From Thunnus maccoyii (Eukaryota; Chordata; Actinopteri; Scombriformes; Scombridae), in NCBI RefSeq assembly GCF_910596095.1, contig NC_056551.1, positions 2,728,001 to 2,792,000 of the forward strand: 64,000 bases of DNA, given 5' to 3'. The notes beneath the pieces were generated by a model that worked only from the letters and a program-made list of their open reading frames with translations, was not told the DNA's origin and did not search any database. The position numbers and the translations under genes were made by a program. This document shows, one piece after another, positions 1 through 11,680 of the stretch. Numbering within the stretch: the stretch's first letter is position 1; each line of letters begins with the position of its first letter.

Positions 1-234
1 ACAGAGCAAGAGGTAGAGGAGACATAAGAGCGCTGGTGAATGGCCGATGATTGAGGCAGGACAGTGGAAATGTTCAGGAAAATATTTAGTGCAAACGGTT
101 AAATAGGTGGCATCCTATCAGAGGCTAATTACCTGCTGTACATTTAAACTTACACTAGTTCTGCTCAAGCACTCATAGCTCTCTCCTTTTTTAGTGACTT
201 TCTCACTAATCCCACAGTTGTTTACATGCTTTTC

Positions 235-540
235 AGATCTGCTAGTTACTCTACCTTAGCAGTTTAGCTTAGCAGTTAGCGATGGCTTTTTTCACTTCCT
301 CTCACTCTCCTGCTCTCTCTTGCTCGGTGTGTCTTATATTTAGCTGTTCCTCTGCCTCCTTTAGTGATAATGGTACATGTAATAAATGTAGTTTATATGC
401 CATGTTGGACGCAAAGTGCAGCTCTGTAGCATGGAAACCCAGTCGTTAGCTGCTGTAGTTAGCTATCCCCCGGTAGCTGTAGCGAGCCGACCCAGTGTAG
501 ATCTGCTAGTTACTTAGCTTAGCAGTTAGCGATGGCTTCT
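235..540 (+). repeat. Retroelement-like fragment with internal direct repeat
   Basis: A sequence beginning AGATCTGCTAGTTAC and ending GCAGTTAGCGATGGCT occurs at about 235-287 and again, shortened, at 499-537. The ATG at 282 opens a frame with two CxxC pairs (CSVC, then CNKC about 20 residues on), a pattern I associate with ORF1 proteins of fish LINEs. It breaks down by about 450. Reading it as a LINE 5' fragment is an inference. Confidence 0.3.
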
Positions 541-1002
541 CTCTCGCCAACTCAGCTTAATTATATCAAACATTTGTTATATTTCTATTTAGGATAATTA
601 TATCCAGATAATTATTGTTACTTATTGTTATTGCAGACCTATGATAATGTAAAGCAGAGAAAAGCAGTAAATCTTCTCTTTGAAGAAAGTGGAACCAAAG
701 AGTGTTTGACATGTTTTTCTTGAGAATGGGAAAAAGTTATTTATTTATTTAGATGATTTAGATTAGGGTGAGAAAAAACAATCAAGAGGCCTTCAGCGAA
801 TCGAAACTCTTAAACAGTGACAGGACCTACAGCCAATCAAATCATTTAAAACAAAATGACAAGAACCATTATGTCTCATACCACATATAGAGATTTATTC
901 TCACCGTAATGATGGATGTGATTGTCTAATCACCATCAGATGTGTTAGTAGGGTGTGGCCTTCATAACATACCAGTTCCTGTGTCTTACTATTATTGTTG
1001 AT

Positions 1003-1035
1003 CTTGAAGAAGGCCCGAGGGCCGAAACGTCATCT
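1003..1035 (+). ncRNA. Hammerhead-ribozyme-like motif (degenerate)
   Basis: The strand reads TTGAAGA-A, then GGCC, a CGAG loop, GGCC, then GAAAC and GTC. This follows the layout of a minimal hammerhead core (CUGANGA, stem II, GAAAC, cleavage triplet GUC). The first core base is T instead of C and stem III is almost absent, so a single copy would probably be inactive. Such minimal motifs are known from Penelope-like retroelements. It may be the relic of one. Confidence 0.3.
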
Positions 1036-2654
1036 AAATAAAGGAGAAATGCATGTGGAGCCAGACTGACACTTTTTTCCTCCTCTCAGGTCTACTTCCA
1101 GTGATCAGCACCTCACTACAACCCTCGGTGTGTGTTACTTTTCCACTATATGATGTGTTTTGCTAACACTTCAATGTGAATAGATTTCTTTCAGGAAACA
1201 CTTTAGAAGGGAACTTTATATTTAATCCAACAGTTAATCAAAGTTTATCCTCAGTAAATCCGTTCCAAGCGGTACAACAGAGTCGCTGTTTTACACCGAA
1301 TAAGTTCAAAGACGTGTCCGGCTCCAACAAAACCACACACAATCTTTTAACATGATAACATGTCCCGAGAGGAAGTGAAATAGTAGAAGTAAAGCCGCTG
1401 TAGCTATTGGTGGAAATGTTACACATGTGCCATCAGACAACATCTACTGTATTTCTCCTGTTCTCATTTTTCCATTACAAAACTGAACTGATTTCATGCA
1501 CAGCTGGGAATAATATTGCTTTGAATCACACTACAGCCATAGCAGTGTGTGCTACTCAGCAATGAGTCAGCAACACTGCCTCTTCAGCCGCTTCCATGAT
1601 TTATAATTAGCGCCAACAACAACATAAAATAATTGCAGGGCTAGATTTCATTTTCCAAATGAGCAACAGCAGCACAGTTTGTCCTCTAGAGCGTCTAATT
1701 TCAGCAAGGGCATGTTTAGCTTTACAACTACCCTTCCCACAAGATTATTTGAGTTTGCAGCAGCTGGTCCTCTGCAGTGGAGCAGGCTGCCCTCAATACC
1801 CTCATTTTCTAGAGTAGACACCTGGCTCTAATCAGCCAGAGGAACACCATGTTAAGAAGCCCAAGGCTACATTCAAAACCACAAAACAGCCTCATGCACT
1901 GGGACCAAACCTTCCTATTAGTGACGGCTTATTCATGAATGAGCCGCTCTTTTGAAAGCCCATTCATTTAATTCATAAGTAAAACTTTAAAATTTGACCA
2001 CTTTAATCCTCATTAGCCTTCAATTCTCTTTTTAGAGGCTGCAAATAACTTTATGGTGCCCTTTCCAACTTTTACAGTGCTTATATACAACACCACAGAG
2101 ATCTAGTTATTCCTTTACATAGTATCCAGCTTTCTGAGAGTGAATCTTTTTCTTTATTATTATTCCTAGTATGATGTAGTGCTACATGTCTCCACTGTTT
2201 TTGTCTTTCCTGACCTCAGTGGGTCTTTAATAAATGAATGAATCTTTTAATCGTTGAAATGTGTCCAACTTTTGCAGAACATTGTCAAGATCCATGTGTG
2301 CCTTTGAATTTTTTGACATCCCAATAACTCAGTGTCCTTTTTGTAGCGACTGAATTGCCTCAGCTGTTAGAAGTGAACCCAGTTTAGATCATTTACTGCT
2401 ATGCTCCATTTGCTTCTGTCATCTGATCATCAGTAATGGAAGATTGGAACGACAGTAAAATTAACCCGCTGCGATACTGAAGTCAGACTTTCACTTTTAT
2501 TTCACCTGATAGATGATCCATTTATCATCATATTTTTTGTTTTCCTGACTATAAATATATCATGGTGTGCTGTTTTTTTGTTGTTTTTTTTATCAGAGCA
2601 CTCCAGCCTTAAAACATAAAACAGGACACCCCAAAAACTCAATCATAACAAGAT

Positions 2655-2945
2655 ACTAATGTTAGAGCCAGACAGATAAATCAGCCAGGCCAATATTGGT
2701 GTATGTGTCGGCTAATCAGTGACAAGAAACTGGAGTACAGACACACCTAATTAAGTTTAAGGTTATTTAGAAACACTGTCTGTATTTTAAGTTTGTCCAG
2801 AGAGATAACTGACAAGTATTTCAACTGTAAAACTCTTTAAAAAAATAATTTAATTGATCATTTACATTTTACTGACAGCCAATATATTATCAGATTTTTT
2901 AAAACTCCAAAAAAATCTATCAGCATCAGTCTGAAAAATCTGTTT
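2655..2945. repeat. Decayed dispersed repeat, possibly hAT-like
   Basis: The stretch starts with AGAGCCAGACAGATAAATCAGCC and later carries CCAATATATTATCAG and a related inverted stretch. It resembles a common fish repeat built round GATAAATCGGCC/GGCCGATA. Edges are approximate and no target duplication was found. Confidence 0.3.
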
Positions 2946-3353
2946 TCATGTACACACAGGTCATGTCCACTATGCAAACGCCTATGAAATCCACTTCAGA
3001 CATGAATTTTCCAATTACATGAGTCGACACTAACTATGTGAAGACACCATAAACTACTGACCAGAGCATTTTGGAAAATTGAGGGCCACAAAGGATAATC
3101 ATGTCCCCCAAAATTCATGCAAAATAGCAGAACTTTTTGACTGTATTTGAATGACCTTTTAAAATGGGACAACCTTGTCACCCTGTTGGGAGTAGAAGTG
3201 TGAACCCAATGTGCTTCAAGTTGGGAACCACCAGTTGATTCAGTGACACTTAGTCAAATCTGTGTATCCATTAAAAAACAACATGTGATCATTTTATAGG
3301 AAGATATGAAAGAACATTACAAGTAACATAACTACTTCCAACAACTAATGATT

Positions 3354-3705
3354 AGGCATACACTGATCCAATCTACTGAATCAGTATCTGTACTGATACT
3401 GAGTTTATTAAGTGGATTAAGTGCGAGCCAGACGTCACTGAACCACTTTAAATACAGTTTGCTTGTTTTGTGTCAGTGTCATTATAAAGTTCTTTGGTCA
3501 AGTTGATGTCTAACCCAGGTCAGGAGGATATGGTAAACATTTAACTGAAGCTGATGCATCACAACAATACAAACTCAGTGTCATGTTAGCTTATGATCCC
3601 AGTAAGTTCCCTGCAGTGAGGTTTACAGATTAGCTACTTGGCATCAGCAGCACATGAGTTAAGGTATTGGAATTAGGACATAAACAGCTGGATCGGTGCG
3701 TCCCT
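3354..3705. mobile_element. Short non-autonomous DNA transposon with inverted ends
   Basis: The left end AGGCATACACTGATCC is the inverted counterpart of the right end GGATCGGTGCGTCCCT, allowing three mismatches. The 352-bp interior has no coding capacity. A weak 8-bp flank match (5 of 8) fits, but does not prove, a hAT-type insertion. Confidence 0.5.
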
Positions 3706-4794
3706 GATGGATTGAAATGGAAGAGAATGTGACTTGATGTATCAGTGATGGATTGCTGGACTCAGATAGTCACACTCAGTACCAGCATATTCATTACATT
3801 TAATTGTTGCAATTGGGAGTTAAACACTGCACCAGTTGCTGAATTGATCTAAAGTCTCAACCTGCCGTTGCCAACAAAATTTTAAGCAATTAATGTAAGT
3901 GTTTATAACGTAGCATGAATGTAAGACTTTACTAGATTCAGACTGAGAACACAGGATGTCTATGTGACCCTGTGTCTCAATGGACTTGCTGTTTTTTCCT
4001 CCTTCTATTTCCTGTCTTCAGTGCCAGATTCCTCTGGGCGGCACATCACCAGCCGTGAAATCAATTAGCGGGCCGAGTCTGCATAATACAAAAGCTTCCA
4101 CCCTGTGAAATAGTGAGAGCAAATAAAACAGCTCAGGCACCAAAGTGACGACCTCTTCTACCTTGCAGTTTGTCATATGGTTTACTTATTACCAGCGTCT
4201 ACATGAATACAAACACTTGCTCTGGATATTCTGCAGCTGATCGCTGGTGGAACCAGGCAGACTGCCCCATGCCTAAACACATCATGACAAAGTGCATAAG
4301 GTTCGGCCAAAGAGGATAAGACATAAGTAAGATAAGTAAATGAATCTTCAATCTTTTAAACGTAAACACGACTTCACTAACAGTAAAATCTCAAACATTT
4401 CCTAACCCGTCGTCCAAGTTGAACATTCCTGGACAACACCTGCGTTAGTTCAAGAAGTTTCAAGACCTGCCAAACGGCTCTCTGATACAGTTTTGAACTT
4501 CTGATCTGATCAAAATGCAAATCCTGCATTTATTCATCTTCTGTAAGCAGCGCACGCTGGTAGCCTACTGGTTCACACACATGAAACTTAATCACAACAC
4601 CTGCAGTGAACCTTTATTGCATGTTGTTCCCCATCCCCTCATTTCCTGTTACCTCTCGACTGTTGTTAAAATAAAAGCATAAAAAATATATTTATAAAAA
4701 CCTTGTAGTTAGTACATCAGCTGCCCCTCTTATGGAATATTGCTGTTTTCTTTACACATCTCACATCTTTTTGAATGAAAAGTTCTATTAATCA

Positions 4795-5060
4795 TTCATC
4801 ACTTTATACCTTTACTTCTCTACATTTCAGAGTCAAATAGTTTTCTTTTTATGAATGCACTGTACCAGATTAAACTACCCAACACTGTACGGAGTGTTTA
4901 TAATTAAATCTGCATCAACCACTTTGTCAATCTTTGAAATGCTGCTTACACATTACTGCATCAGTAATAATACAACATACAAACTAATATACTAGTATGA
5001 AGGGGGTCATTCTGTATAATGAGTACTTTTGATACTTTTTGATGACTGCTGTCTTTAATC
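4795..5060. repeat. Partial copy of the CAGTGGTGGAA repeat family
   Basis: Shares blocks such as ACTTCTCTACATTTCAGAG, GATTAAACTACCCAACA and ATAATGAGTACTTTTGATAC with the copies at 8587-9703 and 33523-35045. It is truncated at both ends and has no terminal repeats left. Confidence 0.5.
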
Positions 5061-6380
5061 ATACACTAATTATTTACTCCTCTGTCATGAGAGGACCGTA
5101 AAGCTTCTTGTTGGATTGTTTAACAGCAGCAGACATTGGGGCGACTGTGTCCAACAGTTTTGCAACTTTCCAAACAGACAATCTAACAATCTCGCCCACT
5201 TCGTGCACTTATTGGCCAAGTGTGTGGATGTCAGAAAGTATGCGGGGTTTGAACTTTTCTCCCGAGCTCTCTGTTTTCTTTCTTACACTTCAGTCACTTT
5301 TGGTGACACTGTTACCACCATTTGTATGATTCATCACGTTTCTCTCCTCTCTATGATGGCAGGCTTGTTGTCCTGCCTTTGAGTGTGGAACACTGAGTGT
5401 GTTTTGAAGCACATTGAGACCTTTAGGGATGAATCTGTCACTCGTGGGCACATCAGTCATATTGTCAAACTCAATGCAGTCTACGCCATTAGGTCATCTT
5501 TAGCCGCAGTAAATTTCCACTTGTTTCATGTTCTTTCTCCACACACGCATGAATCCGCCATCCTCCCAAATGTTTGCTTTACTGTCACGCTGCCCTGCTC
5601 TACTCCACAGTGTGTATATGTTTACACTAAAAGAGGCAAGACTTCCTGTGGACTATAATGACAAACAACAATAATGAAAAACTTTTTTCCCCCCCTCTGT
5701 TTCTCACAAACACTGAAAAGTTATCATGCCATATATAGCTCACCTGTTAGTGTGGTCTGTGCACCGCTCACTTCTCTTATTTACTACTTCATCATATTTT
5801 GGGAAACTAACAAAGTTTGTTCTATCTTTATAAGATGATCCTCCCTGTCCAAAACAAAGGCTGGTGATGAACAACTACTTGTGGTCTGCCCTGGTAATAA
5901 ACTGATTGATGAAGCCGTCCATGAAAGCACGAGCTAATGAAGAGAAACACAGTTACACTGCAGTCTCCACAGACTGATGAACTGCATGCAATTTCAGCTT
6001 GACAGGGCCAATAATGGCTCATTTTCCCCACCCTGAATGGAACTGACTGACGTCTCTCTTACTGTAAGCTCTCATACAGGAAACACTCTGTATTCTTGGA
6101 CAACAAGAGTATCTTAATTAGTATAAAAGGGAAGGGTTTAACAGCATAAGATGTCATCTGTTTCCATTAAGAAGGTTGCATCTGGGCAAAGGCAGCTGTG
6201 TAGGATTAGAGGTTGTATCAAGTATGAATGATGCTGTGCAATTGAGTAAATAATGATAAGACTAAATAATGATAGTATCTTTGACCATTTGAGCATGTAG
6301 GGGTTTATATGTTTTCCAGGATGATGATTGGTCAGTGACTTGAAATAGAAAATAGAGTTTTATACAAATATAAGGATTAG

Positions 6381-6650
6381 GGCTGAAAAAGATTTGCTGA
6401 TTAAGTTGACAGAAACTGCAACTGCAACATTTTTACAAGCGATTAAAGCTATTTATCAAGCAAACATTCTGTGGTTCCAGCTTCTCAAATGTGATGATTT
6501 GTTGCTCTTCTCTGTTTTGTATCATTGTAAATTAAACATCCTCATGGTTTGGACTGTTGGTCGCACAATACAAGCAATATGAAGATTTCCTCTTGGGCTG
6601 TGGGAAATTGCAACACATTGGCATTCATTTTTTACTGTTTTTTAACTACA
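6381..6650. repeat. Degenerate copy of the GCTGCAAC repeat family
   Basis: Interior blocks (CTTCTCAAATGTGA, TTTTCTCTGTTTT-like, GGACTGTTGGTCG, GAAGAT, TTTTTTACTGTTTT) align in order with the intact element at 8618-8995. The ends are too eroded to place exactly. Confidence 0.45.
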
Positions 6651-6935
6651 ACTGGTTGGTGTCTTTGGATGGACGCAGAGGTATAATAAAAGCATGCTTA
6701 GAACTGTTTTCTTTTAGTAATTTGCTGGACCGATAAATCTTCCCACCAGACACTGGCCCACTTTGTTTCCCTAACATTTGGGCTTGAATTTTAGGCATAA
6801 TTTAGTGTCAATTTATGAGCTAATTTACAGCCAATTATATGTAGAGCTGTGGAAGACTGTGGACTGACTCCATTGCATTTACACGTTTCCTTCTTTCCAT
6901 ACACTAATTAAATCATGAATTCCCCACCCAACCCA

Positions 6936-6957
6936 ACACACACACACACACACACAC
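6936..6957. repeat. (CA)11 microsatellite
   Basis: Uninterrupted CA dinucleotides, 22 bp, in non-coding DNA. Confidence 0.9.
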
Positions 6958-7819
6958 TGCTGATATGAGGTATTATACAGGAATCAACTCATACAAGTCA
7001 GAGGAAAGCTAGAAAGTAGAGGCACCACTGTGTCCAGCAGTACAGAGTCTAACGGTCACTGAGGCAGATTCAGTTTCCTTCTCTTGAGAGAGACATGCTG
7101 TTTCATTAAAACGGCTCTTTTTAATTAACACCAAGGGCACGAGTAGAAGCCTAATACATTTGCACTAATTAGAAAGATGTGCTTTCAGTGCTGTAGACCC
7201 ATGAAAAGCAGGCTGCACACACAGCAAAATGTATTCAAATCTCAGATATGAACAGGGGTTGTCAACAAGCTTGCAAATCTGCAGTCACATGTTTGATAAG
7301 ATGAGAAGAGCAACCGTAGAGATAACTTATTTCACTATAATTTAATTGAATCTCATTCTCCTCCTGCTGCTGCTGCTATCACTATAAATCAAAACTATTA
7401 TCAATATTATTATTACTCATGAAAATGTCGTGTACATTTAGGAGCGGATGACCATGTGGACTCAATCAGCGACGTAGTATTATTACTGTAGCCTAGCTTA
7501 AAATATATATAAGATATGCGAAACCATGACAAAATATCATAAACCGTATCGTTATCACCAAAAACTGTTCTTTTTAAAAAAAAGGAAAAACAACTTGAGA
7601 TTTTTTTTCTAACTAATTAGTTAACCGAAAGTACAAATTCATCGTGACATGTAACTTTATTCATATTTATGTGTAGCTAACGTTATGGAAACTTGTGCTT
7701 TTTTAAAGATAAAGGCTTTATTACTACATTATACGAAGTGAGGAAAAACTTAGCAGTAAGAAGCATGTTGGTTTATTCACACCTGACTAAAGGTAACTGT
7801 AGTGATGTATTAAACTCAC

Positions 7820-8160
7820 CTTACTGTTGTGAAGTTGGAGTGAACGATTGTCAAGTATTTTTGCTTCTCTTGCCCTCAGCTAGTTAAAGAAACCCAGGAG
7901 AGCGCCAGATGTTGCAAAAAGAGACGTAAACTTTTCAGTTGATATATTTTCCACGAGCCGGTTTTTCTGTGCGGTGAAAACCCGAAAAATGTTCAGAAAT
8001 TATTCTTCTCTTTCCCCATTTACAAAGCTCTCTCTGTCTATGGAGGGACTCCGACAGCCAGTCACTTCGTTCACCGGTCGACTCCTGTCTTCGTTCCCGT
8101 ACAGATCTGTGCTCCCGCGGACAGAAAGCAGAGGTTTCCTCGGTCATATAAATGTATTGT
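7820..8160 (-). other. Possible non-coding first exon / promoter of a minus-strand gene
   Basis: On the minus strand a strong donor (AAG followed by GTGAGT, at 7819-7814) follows about 330 bp that are relatively rich in CpG (around ten between 8040 and 8160). This would suit a first exon of a gene running left out of the window. No coding exon was found downstream of it in the window, so the call is tentative. Confidence 0.25.
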
Positions 8161-8222
8161 AACTCACTCCCCCTCTGACGTAGCACAGGAGGTGTGGCTT
8201 CTGCCGCCTGTAACGGAAGGCG

Positions 8223-8417
8223 TTATTTTTTTCCACCCGCATTCTGCAAAGACCCGCCCCTACTCTGCCTCTGATTGGCTCTGATTATAATATTCTTACC
8301 CTTACCCCGTCTCATACCTAAATCTAACCAATCCAACCAACGAAGGCAACGAGTACTAGCCAATCAGAGGCAGAGTAGGGCGGGTCTTCACGGAATACGG
8401 GTGGAGAAAAAATAAGG
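8223..8417. mobile_element. Foldback / MITE-like element with ~55-bp inverted arms
   Basis: The left arm (about 8223-8279, containing AAGACCCGCCCCTACTC and CTCTGATTGGCT) is repeated in reverse complement at about 8360-8417 (AGCCAATCAGAG and GGGCGGGTCTT), with only a few differences. The spacer is about 80 bp of unrelated sequence. There is no coding capacity. It can fold into a long hairpin. Confidence 0.7.
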
Positions 8418-8617
8418 CTAATGGATGGTTGCTGAGGGACAGTTTTGCCTAGTTTTATTATGTACATAAGTCATAATTCTCCTGCTTGTTGCTGCAAGCA
8501 TTTTAATGGTAAAGAGCACACATATCACAGAAATAACATTGCTTACAGAAATATATAGGAAACTATTGTGATACCCTTATTATTACCAGTGGTGGAAGAA
8601 GTATTCAGAGTAGCAAT

Positions 8618-8995
8618 TAAAGCTGCAACAATTAATCGATTAATCAATTGCCAACTAAATATTAAATTAATCGCCAACTATTTTGATAATCAATTGATTG
8701 TTTTGATCCATTTTTCAAAATGAAAGTTTACAAATTCTCTGATTCTACCTTCTCAAATGTGAATATTTTCTGTTTTCTTTATTCATCTCTGACAGTAAAC
8801 TGAATATCTTTGGGTAGTGGACTGTTGATCGGGACAAAACAAGACGTTTGAAGATGTCATCTTGGTCTTTGGGAAACAGTGATCAAAATTTTTTACTATT
8901 TTCTGACATTCTACAGACCAAACAACAAAACGATTAATTGAGAAAATAATCAACAGATTAATTGACAATGAAAATAATCGTTAGTTGCAGGCCTA
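8618..8995. mobile_element. hAT-like MITE nested inside another element
   Basis: The ends are TAAAGCTGCAAC and, inverted, TAGGCCTGCAAC. The 8-bp target duplication GTAGCAAT is perfect on both sides (8610-8617 and 8996-9003). The interior is AT-rich with repeated ATTAATCGATTAAT motifs and no coding capacity. Related copies lie at 6381-6650 and 48449-48748. Confidence 0.8.
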
Positions 8996-9219
8996 GTAGC
9001 AATACCATAGTTCTACATGAATAAGAGTACATTATCATTTCCAACTAAATGTACTTTTAAAAAAAAGAAAAGTACTCATTATGCAGAATAGCATAATGAG
9101 AATAAGAAAAAGATCATATTTTCTTATCTTATTTGCACAAGATAATAATTTGCATGTGTAAGTTTTTTTGTCTATTGTGTTTTGCTTTTTCTCTTCGCTC
9201 TTTTGTTTTTCTGTTTTAA

Positions 9220-9220
<1 letters not shown>

Positions 9221-9272
<52 letters not shown>
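9221..9272. repeat. (TG)26 microsatellite
   Basis: Fifty-two bp of uninterrupted TG, inside the transposon copy at 8587-9703. Confidence 0.95.
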
Positions 9273-9275
<3 letters not shown>

Positions 9276-9807
9276 TATTATGCCAGAGGCCTGTACCCAA
9301 TAAAATACAAGTATGTAATATCTGTATTTTTATATGATGTCAAAATGTTAAAACGAATAAAATCTTAAATCACAAAAAAGTTACAGCTCTTGTTATTCTT
9401 ATTAGCACATGGTAACCTCATGTAAATTTACCTCCAACATGAGTAGGTCTAATCAGCCACATAACTGACAACACCTGTGCAGGTATGCAGGGCAGCATCA
9501 TATTGTATGGGCTGATAATATGTTTTGTATATAAAACCAAAGTAACCAGTTTAGCTATTAGATAAATGTTGATGGTAAAAAAAATTACAATATTTGAAGT
9601 AGTGGAGTTTAAGTAGCATAAATTGGAAATACTCAAATGAAGTACCTCAATTGTACTTAAACAAAGTACTTGAGTAAATGTACTTAGTTACTTTCCACCA
9701 CTGTTTATCACCTTAAAACATATACTATTCTCACCACAACACTGTAACACACTAACAGTGCATAACAGTCAACAGACGGTTGATGGACTGGAATTGTCAT
9801 CCATGTT

Positions 9808-10135
9808 CTAATTAAAGCTGCACCAATCAATATTTTTACATTAACAATGGATGTATGTGGATGTAAAAGGTGTCGCTTGTCGCTGACTCTGCAGCTTTGT
9901 TGAGCTTTTTAGTGTCTTTCAGCTCATTGTTTTGTTTTTTCCTCATTGTTTGGTTTTGTTTTGGAAAGATTTCTGCTCTGGTTCTGTCTCACTGCTTGAA
10001 ACTGTTTTCAGCAAGAAAGCTCTGATAAACACACTATGCACCATACCTGCCCAGCACCAAGCAACTAGCTGGTTAACAATGGAACATTGAGCAGCTCAAA
10101 ATGTTTTTCTCATTTGCCATATCAACTTTATAAGG
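9808..10135. repeat. Dispersed repeat, TTAAAGCTGCACYAATCAAT family
   Basis: Begins AATTAAAGCTGCACCAATCAAT and runs through an interior that matches, in order, the copies at 15565-15960, 40590-40925 (inverted) and 59945-60310 (inverted). Non-coding, MITE- or SINE-sized. Confidence 0.5.
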
Positions 10136-10989
10136 TGATAATACGTCGTTGTTGTGTTTACAGGTTGTTGTGCTGTGTTTGTAGCCAAGTCTTCAAGTCT
10201 GTGAGTCTCAATAGCAATGCATGAATACTCTGATGATGCCATATGAGATTAAAATTAAAGGTTACTATGAGCTCTCTAAGCCTACATCTACGTAGCTTCT
10301 GAGGGGACCACTGGGGTTTTTAGGGTTGCAGTGCAGTGAGACTTCTTTAACCAAAGGGGGGCTCAGGGAAAAGCTGTTCTAACCACAATGTCAGTTCCCT
10401 GTCAACGCCTTTAATTATGTGGTTATTTATAGTCCGCCCCGTATGCCTCTTGCCTATAGCCTGAACCACAGTCATACATCACACCTGCAGAGGTCTGTAA
10501 TAAACACAGCAGAGTAGGGATAGTACTGCTCAGGGATCTAGAGTCTCAGAGGTTATCTGGTTATGTTAATAGTCTTATTAACCAAAATGGGCTTATATGT
10601 GAAGACATTAGGGGACCAGTCTGTTTAGTTAATGGGCAGGAATAATAAAGCACAGGTGAAACTGACTGTGTTATTTGTTTCAACTGCAAACAGCTGAGGT
10701 GACTATAAAACATTCAGATGTGGTGTGGTTTAAAACCACATCCAAACATATTTGTCTGTATTAGTTCACTTAGCTGTGAAAGGGTGGAGGCTACTTACAT
10801 TTTCCTTTGACATGTTGGAGCTCAGTCACTAAAGGAAAAAAAAGAAGAAAAACTAAGATTTTAATCATTACCATATGCAGACATATTGTATGTTTCTTAC
10901 CTTGCACTCTGTGACTGCAACAAAAATTTGTAGAGTGTGACCTCTAGTGGACAAACTGCTTACATGCAGGGTTGAATGCCAGACACAAC

Positions 10990-11290
10990 TAGTAGTTAAA
11001 ATCCCCCTCCACCCAAAAATGTGTTTTTCTTCTTATTTCTTCAGTTGGATGTTTGAGCTTCACTGTGCAGAATGATGTATGTGCAGAGTTTGACACTACA
11101 AGGCTGTTTGCACATTCATCTTAATGAAAGTGAAAATTTTCTCTGAGCTCATTAAAATTTCATTTTAGGGGGGAAGACCTATGAGCATATTTAACTTACA
11201 TGAGTGTGATGTGGAAACTTGAAGCCCCCAGTGCACAAACACTGAGCATGGGCTTTACAGTGAAGTAGGAGACATCTTGTGTCCAGCAGA
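10990..11290. repeat. Dispersed repeat shared with 14540-14680
   Basis: The block AACTTGAAGC(C)CCAGTGCACAAACACTGAG plus the following AGTGAAGTAGGA recurs, inverted, near 14560-14620. The upstream part (CCCCCTCCACCCAAAAATG) looks like the start of the same unit. The short minus-strand open frame across it (11191-11373) is not a gene. Confidence 0.5.
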
Positions 11291-11574
11291 TGAACAATAT
11301 TTGCATATTTATAGATTCTGGAATTTTTAATGAGGGAGAAGACATAGATGTGGTAATTAAAAAAAACAAACACATTATTATTCCGTTGAGTATTTTTATA
11401 TGACTTAATTCATATCTGGAAGGGATCTTTAACTGTATGACTGATTTTTAATGCATTATATAGTGATCTCATCTCTTTTTTTCCCCAGGAAGTTACAATT
11501 TACTAGGAGGTTCACAGTTCATGTGTCCATATCATGTTGTCTTAAACCTGATTCAGCGGGCTTTCTGAACACAG

Positions 11575-11680
11575 ATGCATGTTCACTCAACTCATAATTA
11601 TGAGATACTATCTAATAATGAGTTAAGATAGGAAGTCATAATTACGAGACAGTTTCTCATAATTATTACACATTATCTAA
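11575..11680. repeat. Low-complexity CATAATTATGAGATA repeat
   Basis: Imperfect tandem and inverted copies of TCATAATTATGAGA. AT-rich simple repeat with no other content. Confidence 0.6.

Larger units (their letters stand above)
8587..9703. mobile_element. CAGTGGTGGAA-ended DNA transposon copy (non-autonomous), interrupted
   Basis: It starts CAGTGGTGGAA and ends TTCCACCACTG, an 11-bp inverted terminal repeat. The flanks ATTATTAC and TTTATCAC match at 6 of 8 positions, consistent with an old 8-bp duplication of the hAT type. The interior has the CTCAAGTACTT/AGTACTTGAGTAAATG stretches typical of this fish family. It carries a later insertion at 8618-8995 and a TG microsatellite. No transposase frame is present. 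Confidence 0.65.

Noticed and set aside
5108..5658. Series of plus-strand open frames
   Set aside because: Different frames, mostly non-ATG starts, no domain features and no splice structure linking them.
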